Assembly (NCBI GenBank): GCA_030526195.1
Contig: JAUNDG010000001.1
Coordinates: forward strand, 214,987-278,986
Direction of reading: 5' to 3'
Length of the DNA: 64,000 bases
Source: Lachnospiraceae bacterium
GTDB taxonomy: Bacteria > Bacillota > Clostridia > Lachnospirales > Lachnospiraceae
Shown: in pieces, positions 36,601 through 43,602 of the stretch
How the letters are laid out: every line of letters starts with the position of its first letter
How positions within the stretch are numbered: position 1 is the stretch's first letter
Position numbers and translations under genes: made by a program
The notes under the pieces: model-generated
What the model was told of the DNA's origin: nothing
The model's input: only the letters and a program-made list of their open reading frames with translations
Database searches by the model: none

Positions 36601-37124
36601 TCCTGACAAAGGGTGACGGCTCCATGACAAAACGGACTCAGGAACTGGTTGGCAAGTTCGAGAATGTTATCGTTCTTGGCGGTTGCACAACTGAAAAGAA
36701 GATCACAGCCTGTGGTGTGAAAGCTTCCGCTATCACCATGCTGAAGGGTAGTGATCGTTATGAAACATCCCTGAAGATCGCCGAATTCTTCATGAACAAT
36801 GAAGCCTACGGCAACGGCACACTGTCTCTTGAAAATGCCTGCATTGCCAGAGGCGCTGATGCCAACTTCCCGGATGCTCTGGCCGGCGGTATGTTAGCCG
36901 GTCTTAGCCAGACACCGGTCATCCTGGTCAGCAACACATCTGACAAGGTCTACAAGAGTCTGGAAGAAGCCTGCAAGGACGGGAAGCCGACCGGCATCTG
37001 TCTCCTGGGTGCTGCTACCGATGACACCATCGTCAGCAAGGTGACAAAGGCCACCGGTATTAAGCCGACCGTTGATCTGAAAGAGTTCAATGAACGCTTC
37101 ATTTTCAGAGACCTTCAGGAGTAA
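30654..37124 (+). CDS. Giant CWB2-anchored surface protein with repeated transcobalamin-like (DUF4430) modules
   Basis: A 2156-aa secreted protein. The start at 30654 follows AAAGGAGA; a signal peptide ends TTAFA. At about residues 60-305, 325-580 and 583-845 lie three DUF4430-like modules. The latter two are clear internal duplicates (FADVTVR-x-Q-x-EN-x-YL-x-PF; SSGWVTK; NDGTESSYGGYNGLL). In human intrinsic factor this fold is the C-terminal B12-binding domain. Beta-rich Ig-like regions follow (about 850-1750), then a Cys-rich segment with CKNC and CDYC, and three PF04122 cell-wall-binding repeats (about 1822-2150; LAGSSRWETAAAIAEAAYP). It is under cobalamin riboswitch control. Role inferred: corrinoid capture at the wall. 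Confidence 0.83.
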   Translation: MNKLSKRLISLILTVFMIVALLPTTAFAYYGTGDAVTDYKTVYRVGQKDISDDDVVYISISNDDKYVVSNGTDTGTVMSYVPVKISDLAQVDLAKFGLQDYLVEAPAEQGGGHLVTAMHLFVYTLEQYYQDGWEVTVTGNAGSAYMQNGFWGHDENLTYNVNGEYPLAAEKWGATFDTIVLQKNDYVDITMYSDWDFFNDENAGYHYFLDASGVVTHEYTTVAGTGVNVAYGRAKTDFGGEYTTSMLPCAGEIFVTTAMTEDPRNSEATVMSVNTDATGKAEVMLNEAGTYYLYTYGATGNGEAIVSGPAYAKLVVTAPPRPDEVFADVTVRAQVENAYLYPFTEKLHVSSYTSDIFGYKDSSADVTALDALIAYHKVLFGDDFTKETAETYLVVSSSGWVTKVFGEETSGMSFLINGGAPNDGTESSYGGYNGLLINQATLANDDIVDIFLYAAEGGYADYMTYVSVPEDTIYVDSDIIVKVDGIGVMNGYLYQTPAAMKAAANPLVGAGLAWLDIETGTVTPIKESNLPVRTAANGQAVVKAPDTAGTYYLVAVNGAVEETNVFTVMNPTAVTVALAPEVFADVTVRTQAENVYLMPFDSKLHVSSHAAEEKGYKDVSGSVTAVDVLVAAHSEMFGDEFDTNPKNYLDVSASGWVTKIFGQSADMALYKNGWAPNDGTESSYGGYNGLLVTQITVTDNDVLDVMFYSKDATWTDYYTYITPVTEKVMAGEDVTVKVTGYMACFEGSNYLTPEAAAACNKPVVGAALAFVDPTSGEVGAPIKVNDKVVLTDAKGEATFKMPAEVDDYYLTAISYVSEDEDVDDIAVFMNPVKLEAGEVTDGFNTITINAVPSTVDVTFYSDADASVKVQKSRVKDNGVVDGAHQYVLTVPDGTYSYRAEDGDVDLGGMSFSLPIPENVTTTEDNTVMKLVRVNWYTANKSVANIGDYELTVNAGAEKVTTGGQYKDSSNRIVTPGMVWAYGNAKLYNWSYKLNGELAASYGVVPAVNQTFATTLTATQNKTFSLSALKTFTVVAPADAETKIFYQLNNFNTIELTDVVATPNDDGTVSYVASYPAFANASYRVSKAGCRTEAGYAKDNAIQVVTFDESASPADSTSTFTFGDDRSVFMNVGDSIFTNNELAMSVGETFRLKAYRGWEIVNTVTSNIMIEPDFHVNVLSGADVIDIKPVENAGGNARNNWMDITALKEGTAVVSVSYDAINIGGNTTIGAVFGASDPARNGVFVVNVGSDAKVEVTPVCSDDNWDSEFDTVFFTGDSTTFSFAADATAVSVMNVYGNEMGAAQAGTQADGLWTVPITEGANIITLNSAAGTDYLVVRGKKLAITLTNNTTEQSSTNPAEVEINVGDEISITFNSLVNPIPKMSGIYNPGYMNTVKTTYTLNDAFKLQSKGAQYNYKLEANSSLTFKALVPGENKLSSGYIDETSMGNAIGDHRNISDLGVAANFNASAVPYKSCILPDITFTVKEGETEVDKSEWTKINKVSLYAGPSAYMTGFKFNQTSATAVKDNNATNWTQLTDAMGNYYLGATVTAASYYNTIVMTYWYDGGEKENVELTSGAEAIVKKPLFAADGDKVLNIQITITAGDGSESRTLNYVVYPGKANLQYVHPIIGSLTARSEEDAEAEVVCEMGHAWNYTETDYTMDIGTAQDLTFTAAMVQKYTNATSKTQDNSDAVTLVGIKNGEPVGEPVLVQAGADFPTGSWTYELKDADQLDGIQLTVVSYVREDAARTYNVTFTDSCEADRHDWETELSYDAPPCLENCTKSIRCKNCDIVRHTEPVEELLPHKDDNSDDVCDYCDGLLYAKIKLAGSSRWETAAAIAEAAYPDGADEIIVVTGQKFPDALAANAYAGAKDAPIILTKDSGLPAAIKKLLKTTWGGKVTKATIIGGTITTNVLKDLDDCGVENINMSLTRGTDRYQTAELICTKGLNTGLFSTDTVILTTGKKAADALSVSSWSNTYRLPILLTKGDGSMTKRTQELVGKFENVIVLGGCTTEKKITACGVKASAITMLKGSDRYETSLKIAEFFMNNEAYGNGTLSLENACIARGADANFPDALAGGMLAGLSQTPVILVSNTSDKVYKSLEEACKDGKPTGICLLGAATDDTIVSKVTKATGIKPTVDLKEFNERFIFRDLQE

Positions 37125-37185
37125 CAGGGAAAATGGCCGCTTACGGGCGGCATGAGCTAAAAATCAATCACACGCTTATATGAAC

Positions 37186-37213
37186 GGGCAGGGCCTCTCG
37201 GAAGGCCCTGTCC
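37186..37213 (+). terminator. Strong hairpin 13 nt before the DUF4430 lipoprotein start
   Basis: GGGCAGGGCCT pairs with AGGCCCTGTCC (11 bp, one G-U) with a 6-nt loop, followed by ACCCTTTAATTTT. It could terminate part of the giant-protein transcript or act as an mRNA stabiliser. It leaves no room for a normal ribosome site before ATG 37227. Confidence 0.65.
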
Positions 37214-37226
37214 ACCCTTTAATTTT

Positions 37227-37796
37227 ATGAAAAGATTAAAATCAATCAGAAAAATCTCATATCTGTTATTAACGTTGACTGTTATCTGCGGTTTGCTGGC
37301 CGGCTGCGGCACCTCCATGGATGCCTCCGGCAGCGGCGAAGAGGCCAACCATTTTTATGTGGAAAATGAAAGCGGGGCTCATACCTGCACCATGGCCATT
37401 TCCTGCACCGCAGTTCTTGATAATATGGATCAGTTTGCCGCTAAGAAGAAAGCTTTTGTGCCTCAGGACGGCATTTTACTGGCGGAAACCACTGTGGCCT
37501 TCGAAGAGGGGGACACGGTTTATGATGTGCTGACAGCCACCTGTCAGAAGGCCGGCATTTTAATGGAAGCGGCTTACACCCCGCTGTACGGCTCCTATTA
37601 TGTGGAGGGTATCAACCAGCTGTACGAATTTGACGGCGGCGAGCTGTCCGGCTGGACCTATCGCGTGAACGGAGAGTATCTCAATTATGGGGCTTCCTCA
37701 GTGAAGGTGGCAGACGGCGATAAGATCGAATGGCTCTACACCTGCGACCTGGGCCGCGATGTGGGCAATACAGCTGTTGGAGAGACAACAAAATGA
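37227..37796 (+). CDS. Transcobalamin-like (DUF4430) lipoprotein
   Basis: A 189-aa lipoprotein: Lys/Arg-rich start, hydrophobic segment, lipobox LLAGC, then a short linker and one complete DUF4430 domain (about residues 85-185). Diagnostic segments are EGDTVYDVLTATCQKAGI, SGWTYRVNGEYLNYGASS and VADGDKIEWLYTCDLGRDVG, the usual end of this domain. It would be tethered to the outer face of the membrane next to the ECF transporter, whose EcfT gene overlaps its stop (ATGA). I infer a membrane-proximal corrinoid receptor. No Shine-Dalgarno is seen; a hairpin abuts the start. Confidence 0.85.
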   Translation: MKRLKSIRKISYLLLTLTVICGLLAGCGTSMDASGSGEEANHFYVENESGAHTCTMAISCTAVLDNMDQFAAKKKAFVPQDGILLAETTVAFEEGDTVYDVLTATCQKAGILMEAAYTPLYGSYYVEGINQLYEFDGGELSGWTYRVNGEYLNYGASSVKVADGDKIEWLYTCDLGRDVGNTAVGETTK

Positions 37797-38731
37797 AGCA
37801 TACCGATGCCTTCGGAGACTGCCATCCGGCAGTCTCGTTCCTGTTTTTTATGACGGTGATCCTGATCACCATGTTTTTGAACCATCCGGCGGTCATTTTC
37901 CTGTCCTTTGGCGGTGGCATCTGTTATGCCGCCCACGTGAGGGGATGGCGGACGGTTCTGAAGCGCCATTTGCTGCTGAGCCTGCCGCTGATGCTGGTGT
38001 TTGCCCTGATCAATCCCCTGTTTAACCACTACGGGGTGACGGTGCTTTTTTACCTCAACGGGATGGCCATCACCCTGGAGGCTGTCATTTACGGCCTGGT
38101 GCTGACGGCAAAGCTTTTCACCTCCATCATCTGGTTTGACGGCATGAATGCCGTGATGACCACGGACAAATTTGTGTATCTCTTTGGCCGCGTGGTGCCG
38201 TCGCTGGCGCTGGTGCTGTCCATGGCCTTCCGCTTTGTGCCCCGGTTCACCCGGCAGATGGGGATCATCCGCAACACCCAGAAGTGCCTCGGCCGGGACA
38301 TTTCCACAGGAAAATGGTACGAGCGGCTGCGGGCCGGTGTGCGGGTCCTGTCGATCCTCATCACCTGGGCTCTCGAAAATGCGGTGGATACTTCGGATTC
38401 CATGAAGGCCCGGGGTCACGGTCTGCCGGGCCGGTCAGCCTTTTCCATCTTTAAGTTTTCAAAGCGGGATGCCCTGATGCTGATCATTTTCCCGGTGCTT
38501 CTGGTGCTGGTGCTGATCGGTGGTCTCCGGGGAGCCCTGTACGCCTCCTTCAATCCGAAGATCATGATCGGCGGTGCCTGCCCCTTGCCGGTGGCCGTCG
38601 GCGCCTTCATTTGCTGGGGCCTTTTCTGTTTCGTGCCAATCCTGCTGGGTCTAAAGGAAGATATGACCTTCCGGTATCTGCAGACCCACAGAGGCCGGGA
38701 TGGTGCCGCCATCTGGTATATGAATAAATAA
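37793..38731 (+). CDS. ecfT: ECF transporter transmembrane component EcfT
   Basis: A 312-aa membrane coupling protein (PF02361). Hydrophobic segments lie at both ends; the cytoplasmic coupling helices carry the signature SMKARGHG (A-R-G motif contacting the ATPases), and the first motif appears around RFVPRFTRQMGIIRNTQ. The start at 37793 overlaps the lipoprotein stop; 21 upstream in-frame codons are dropped because they lie in the preceding gene. With the ATPase and S component next to it, this is a dedicated (group I) ECF transporter. Confidence 0.92.
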   Translation: MKHTDAFGDCHPAVSFLFFMTVILITMFLNHPAVIFLSFGGGICYAAHVRGWRTVLKRHLLLSLPLMLVFALINPLFNHYGVTVLFYLNGMAITLEAVIYGLVLTAKLFTSIIWFDGMNAVMTTDKFVYLFGRVVPSLALVLSMAFRFVPRFTRQMGIIRNTQKCLGRDISTGKWYERLRAGVRVLSILITWALENAVDTSDSMKARGHGLPGRSAFSIFKFSKRDALMLIIFPVLLVLVLIGGLRGALYASFNPKIMIGGACPLPVAVGAFICWGLFCFVPILLGLKEDMTFRYLQTHRGRDGAAIWYMNK

Positions 38732-38749
38732 AAAAGGAGCGATCAACGC

Positions 38750-40705
38750 ATGCAGATATTGGCAGTGGAACATTTCAGTTTTGCTTATCCCGACGTGGCC
38801 AAAGCCTCCCTCAAGGACGTGAGCTTTGAGGTGGAGGCGGGGAGCTTCAATGTGCTCTGCGGGAAAAGCGGCTGCGGCAAAAGCACACTGCTGCGCCATT
38901 TAAAACGGGAACTGGCACCCTTCGGTCATCGGGAGGGCACGATTCGTTACCGGGGTACCCCCATCGGCGAGCTGCCGGACCGGGATGCCGCTGAAAAAAT
39001 CGGCTATGTGCTGCAAAATCCCGATAATCAGATCGTGACGGACAAGGTCTGGCACGAGCTGGCCTTCGGTCTTGAAAGTCTGGGGTACGACACCCCCACC
39101 ATCCGTCTCCGTGTGGCGGAAATGGCCTCATATTTCGGGATTCAGGACTGGTTTCTAAAAAATGTCTCGGAGCTTTCCGGCGGTCAGAAACAGCTGCTTA
39201 ATCTGGCGGCGGTCATGGCCATGCATCCGGAACTCCTGATCCTCGATGAGCCCACCTCTCAGCTGGACCCCATCGCGGCCTCGGATTTCCTGGAGACCGT
39301 GCGGAAGCTGAACCGGGACGTGGGCACCACCATCATCATCACCGAGCATCGTCTGGAGGACATCATTCCCTGGGCCGATCAGGTGCTGGTGATGGACAAG
39401 GGCACCCTCATCGCCAGGGGAAAACCCTCGGATATCGGCGTTTTTCTCCAGGAAACCCGCCATGATATGTTCGAGGCCATGCCCACCCCCATGCGCATTT
39501 ACGCCGGCACGGACAGCAAGGCCCCCTGCCCGCTGACCGTCCGGGAGGGTCGTGCCTGGCTCCGCAATACTTTAGAGGAAATGGGTCTCCCGGCAGACCG
39601 GCCGATTCATTTTAATAAGAAGATTGCCGATGACGAAAATGCTGCGGCCTCAGCCTCAACGGACCAGTCAGATCATCGGATAGCTGCCGGCAGTCAGGCA
39701 GTTTTATGGCCGACCGACAGCGAGAGGACAGATGTCAGCGGCCGAGCGGCTGATAAAGAAATCCCGGCCATCGCCCTCAAGGATGTCTGGTTCCGGTACG
39801 ACCGGGATCTGCCGGATGTGGTGAAGGGCCTCAACATGACGGTGAACAAGGGTGAGTTTTTTGCCCTGGTGGGCGGCAACGGCACCGGCAAATCCACCAC
39901 CTTAAGTTTGTTATCCGGTCTGCGCCGGCCCTATCGGGGGAAAATCCTGCTGAACGGTCGGGATATTGTCAAATATACGGATGAGGAACTGTATTACGGG
40001 TTCCTCGGGGTGCTGCCCCAGAATCCCCAGACTCTCTTCACATCCTGCACGGTGCGGGAGGACCTTTATGCCATGATCGACGGCATGAAGGAAAAGAAGA
40101 GCCGGTTTTATCCCATTGATATGAAAAAAAGTGAAGCCATCGCGGGCATTTCCGAGCTCACCATGCTGGATGAACTGATGGACCGCCACCCCTACGATCT
40201 GTCCGGGGGTGAACAGCAAAGGCTGGCTCTGGCCAAGATCCTGTTGCTGCGACCGCAGATCCTGCTGATGGATGAGCCCACAAAGGGGCTTGATAACCAT
40301 TACAAGAATCAGCTGGGGCGGATCTTAAAAACACTGACGACCCACGGTGTCACCATTTTCATGATTTCCCATGATGTGGAATTCTGTGCCGCCTTTGCGG
40401 ATCGCACCGGGCTCTTTTTCCAGGGTGATCTGGTGGCATCCGATGCTTCCCGGCGGTTTTTCTCGGGGAACAGCTATTACACCACGGCGGCGAACCGGTT
40501 GGCCCGGACCCATTTTCCCGATGCGGTATCTGCAGAGGATGTGATCGCAGCCATTCACGCTTGTCAGGCTGAGGTGACAGCGCCGGAAAACGGTGCGACT
40601 GAAGGCAGCGGCAAACGAGAAGTGGCAACAGTAGCGAACGCACCTGACGGGGATGGCGTTACCGCTGTGGCCGGCAAAACCGTTGGTCATGAGGATAAGG
40701 TATGA
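38750..40705 (+). CDS. Fused double ECF ATPase (EcfA-EcfA')
   Basis: A 651-aa protein with two ABC ATPase domains. The first has CGKSGCGKSTLLRHLKRE (about residues 36-53), LSGGQKQLLNLAAVMA and LLILDEPTSQLDP. The second has VGGNGTGKSTTLSLLSGL (about 375-392), LSGGEQQRLALAKILLL and ILLMDEPTKGLD. A roughly 110-residue linker separates them and a low-complexity tail closes the protein. Fusion of the two ATPases in one chain is known for some ECF systems. AAAAGGAG lies before the ATG. It overlaps the S-component start by ATGA and energises uptake. Confidence 0.93.
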   Translation: MQILAVEHFSFAYPDVAKASLKDVSFEVEAGSFNVLCGKSGCGKSTLLRHLKRELAPFGHREGTIRYRGTPIGELPDRDAAEKIGYVLQNPDNQIVTDKVWHELAFGLESLGYDTPTIRLRVAEMASYFGIQDWFLKNVSELSGGQKQLLNLAAVMAMHPELLILDEPTSQLDPIAASDFLETVRKLNRDVGTTIIITEHRLEDIIPWADQVLVMDKGTLIARGKPSDIGVFLQETRHDMFEAMPTPMRIYAGTDSKAPCPLTVREGRAWLRNTLEEMGLPADRPIHFNKKIADDENAAASASTDQSDHRIAAGSQAVLWPTDSERTDVSGRAADKEIPAIALKDVWFRYDRDLPDVVKGLNMTVNKGEFFALVGGNGTGKSTTLSLLSGLRRPYRGKILLNGRDIVKYTDEELYYGFLGVLPQNPQTLFTSCTVREDLYAMIDGMKEKKSRFYPIDMKKSEAIAGISELTMLDELMDRHPYDLSGGEQQRLALAKILLLRPQILLMDEPTKGLDNHYKNQLGRILKTLTTHGVTIFMISHDVEFCAAFADRTGLFFQGDLVASDASRRFFSGNSYYTTAANRLARTHFPDAVSAEDVIAAIHACQAEVTAPENGATEGSGKREVATVANAPDGDGVTAVAGKTVGHEDKV

Positions 40706-41631
40706 ACGAGGACACGGTAAAACTGACAACAGACTCGTCGCCGGCGGTTCAGCCGAAGGACCGGCTGGATGATTTTCTTGACCGCTTTCTGGACAACAAG
40801 CCCGGCAGCGGTGAAAGAACAGAAGAAGAGGACAACCGGATCCGCATTTTCGAAAACACAGGCATCATCGGCGCCGGCTCGGCGGACGCGGCCTACATCT
40901 TAAATGTGCCCCATCCTTCGAAGCAGAGTCTCACCAAACGGACACTGACGGCCTTTCTCCCCACCTTGATCGGGGTGCCACTCATCATTTTCATCGGCAT
41001 CCGTTTTCTGGGGGACCGGCAGTACCTGGCCATCTCCCTGGGGGTCATTTTGTTATCGATCCTGCCCTTTTTCCTGAGGTTTGAAGGGCGGCGGCCTATG
41101 ACCCGGGAGCTGGTGATTCTGGCGGTGCTCACGGCCATCGCGGTGATGGCCCGGGCGGTGTTCTTCATGTTCCCCAGCTTTAAATGCATGGCGGCCATCG
41201 CCATTGTGGCGGGGATCAGCTTCGGAGCAGAATCGGGCTTTTTAGTGGGGGCGTTGTCCATGCTGGTGTCCAACATGCTGTTCGGGCAGGGTCCCTGGAC
41301 ACCCTGGCAGATGCTGGCCATGGGGATGATCGGCTTTCTGGCCGGCATCATTTTCAACATCGGTCTTTTGAAGGTGCGCATCCCGGTGATGTGTGTGTTC
41401 GGCTTTATTGTGACGGTGGTGGTCTACGGAGGGATTTTGAACCCGGCCTCCCTGTTCATGCAGTCGGCCGCCATCACAAAAGAATCCCTGGCAGCCATTT
41501 ATCTGTCCGGTCTGCCGGTGGACCTGGTGCACGCCACCTCCACCACCCTGTTTCTGGCGGTGGGTGCGGAGCCGATGCTGGAGAAACTGGGACGGATCAA
41601 ACGAAAATACGGCATGATGCATGCCGAGTGA
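40702..41631 (+). CDS. ECF S component, probable cobalamin type (CbrT-like)
   Basis: A 309-aa protein. The first about 75 residues are polar and probably cytoplasmic, an unusual extension; then about six transmembrane segments. Marker segments are RELVILAVLTAIAVMARAVF, ISFGAESGFLVGALSMLVSN and FGQGPWTPWQMLAMGMIGFL. This S-component pattern resembles cobalamin-linked S components such as CbrT. The riboswitch and DUF4430 context supports B12 or another corrinoid as substrate, but substrate assignment from sequence alone is not certain. It is coupled to the ATPase gene by an ATGA overlap. Confidence 0.82.
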   Translation: MNEDTVKLTTDSSPAVQPKDRLDDFLDRFLDNKPGSGERTEEEDNRIRIFENTGIIGAGSADAAYILNVPHPSKQSLTKRTLTAFLPTLIGVPLIIFIGIRFLGDRQYLAISLGVILLSILPFFLRFEGRRPMTRELVILAVLTAIAVMARAVFFMFPSFKCMAAIAIVAGISFGAESGFLVGALSMLVSNMLFGQGPWTPWQMLAMGMIGFLAGIIFNIGLLKVRIPVMCVFGFIVTVVVYGGILNPASLFMQSAAITKESLAAIYLSGLPVDLVHATSTTLFLAVGAEPMLEKLGRIKRKYGMMHAE

Positions 41632-41647
41632 ACGGAGAGAGATCAAC

Positions 41648-43552
41648 GTGAACAGAAAGAAACTAACAGGCATAGCGATCGCGGTGCTGCTCACCGTAGC
41701 GCTCTTGCTCAACATCATTTTCGCCATACGGTCAGCGGAACGGCCGGAGCCGCCGGGCTTCGAAACGGCGGAGACGGTGGTACTGAAGGCGGAAATGGCG
41801 GCTGTGGATTCTGAGGAGATCGGCGATAACGAAACCGAGCAGGAGGAACCCGAGGAGCCGGAAGAGGAAGACGAAGAAGAGGAACCCTCGGAAGAGCCCA
41901 AAATGGTATCGGAGGTGTATACCACTCCGGATACACCGGCCGGCCCCGGCACAGCGGAGGGTGAAGGCACCGGCGGCGAGGGCGAAGGGGGTAACGAGCC
42001 CGCACCGGGCCCGGAGGATGATGCCGAGCCGGTGATCGTGACGGACCTGTCCAACCGGACAGTGACCTACAGCGAACTGACGGATGACATACTGCCCTTC
42101 TATGCTTATATCAAAAACGGCACCACCAATATGCAGCTGCGGGTGAAGCTCCGCAATTCGCAAACATCCATGAACGGCAGCTACTTAACAGCCGACGGGC
42201 AGAATTACGAGGCGAAGCTGGCCCGAAATGAGGCCAACGTGTTCACCCTTTATCTGCGGGAGAATAACAAGACGCTGCACGAAGTCAGCTACACCATCCG
42301 CTATGTGGCCCAGAAGGCCAACGAGGATCAGCCGGAGGTGGGTGAACATCCGCCCACGGTGGTGACCAACCTTGACAGCGGCAATACCACCATCACCAAC
42401 CGGAATTTTACCTTCCTGGTACAGGCTACCACCTGGCAGGGCAAGGTGATCTACGCCGACAGCCTGGAGGTCCGTCTTGACGGTGTGATCCAGCGCAATC
42501 CCACCGGCGGTCCCCAGTATGAATATCAGTTCTATTTCAAGGATCCCGAGGTGGGAGACACCGAAACCCATACGGTGACGGTGCTGGCCTGGGACAATGA
42601 AGGCAATTCCGTCTTCAAGACCTACACCATCACGTATCATTTCATTGATGACGGCGATGTGATCGGTACCGCCTGGATCGTGGTGGATGCTACCACCGTA
42701 GGCCTGGGCATTATGGAAGAACCCTATGCCTGTGAGATCCGGCAGAATCAGCCCGCCTCCTATGCGGTGGATGAAGCCCTGAAGGCCATGGGCTACGACA
42801 TTCAGACCGGCGGGTCTCTGGACAGCGGCTATTATGTCCGGCGCATCACCCGGGGGGGACTCATGGACTTCTCCCATATCCCGGATCTTCTGTGGCGGCT
42901 CATTCAGCTTGACGGTCTTAACCTGACCGGTCAGCAGTACGCCGACAGTCTGGGCGAATATGACTTCACCCAGGGGTCCGGCTGGATGTATGCCGTTAAC
43001 GGCGCGCTCTATGCGGGCAAGGGACTGTCCGGCTATTACCTGTCAGACGGTGACACCCTGTATCTGCGCTTCTCCCTTTGCTACGGCAAGGATATCGGCG
43101 GCTATGTGGCAGCCGGTGGCAGCTACGGGATCCTGTCCTCTTATTGCGGCACCTGGATCGGCGGTCAGGAAATCGTCTCTCATCAGCCGGGTCAGGAAAC
43201 CGTGATCAAAGAGGCCACCTGCACAGAGGCGGGTATCAAGAAGAGTGTCTGCACCGTCTGTGAGGAAGAGCTGAGCAATCAGCCCATCGAACCCTACGGC
43301 CATCAGTACGAGGTCACAAGCCACGTGGATCCCACGGAATCCACGGATGGTTATACCGCTTATAAATGCTCACGCTGCGGTAATACATATGAAGAAACCC
43401 ATCCGGCCACAGGCGGCGGGGAACCGCCGGTTCCGCCGGAACCCACACCGGAACCACCGCCCGAACCGGCCCCCGAGCCGGTGCCGGAAGGCGGTGAGCA
43501 GGCGGTTAACGGCAAGGGCGGCGCCCGCCGAAAGGAAGGGGAAAACCCTTGA
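41648..43552 (+). CDS. Membrane-anchored DUF4430 protein with Ig-like and Cys-pair modules
   Basis: A 634-aa protein starting at GTG 41648 (GGAGA at 41634-41638); an in-frame ATG at 41621 lacks a ribosome site. An N-terminal signal anchor (about 5-25) precedes a Glu-rich acidic spacer (about 45-80), Ig-like beta domains (about 130-340), and a DUF4430 domain (about 345-485; YAVDEALKAMGYDIQTGG, GSGWMYAVNGALYAGKGLS, SDGDTLYLRFSLCYGKDIGG). Two CxxC pairs follow (CTVCEEE, CSRCGNTYEE) in a short repeat common on clostridial surface proteins, then a Pro/Glu tail. It follows the S component directly. Inferred role: extracellular corrinoid relay. Confidence 0.82.
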   Translation: MNRKKLTGIAIAVLLTVALLLNIIFAIRSAERPEPPGFETAETVVLKAEMAAVDSEEIGDNETEQEEPEEPEEEDEEEEPSEEPKMVSEVYTTPDTPAGPGTAEGEGTGGEGEGGNEPAPGPEDDAEPVIVTDLSNRTVTYSELTDDILPFYAYIKNGTTNMQLRVKLRNSQTSMNGSYLTADGQNYEAKLARNEANVFTLYLRENNKTLHEVSYTIRYVAQKANEDQPEVGEHPPTVVTNLDSGNTTITNRNFTFLVQATTWQGKVIYADSLEVRLDGVIQRNPTGGPQYEYQFYFKDPEVGDTETHTVTVLAWDNEGNSVFKTYTITYHFIDDGDVIGTAWIVVDATTVGLGIMEEPYACEIRQNQPASYAVDEALKAMGYDIQTGGSLDSGYYVRRITRGGLMDFSHIPDLLWRLIQLDGLNLTGQQYADSLGEYDFTQGSGWMYAVNGALYAGKGLSGYYLSDGDTLYLRFSLCYGKDIGGYVAAGGSYGILSSYCGTWIGGQEIVSHQPGQETVIKEATCTEAGIKKSVCTVCEEELSNQPIEPYGHQYEVTSHVDPTESTDGYTAYKCSRCGNTYEETHPATGGGEPPVPPEPTPEPPPEPAPEPVPEGGEQAVNGKGGARRKEGENP

Positions 43553-43602
43553 TCGGTGCAACTGCTGACAATCCATGAAACCATGAAAGCATGAGGTTAT
43601 GC

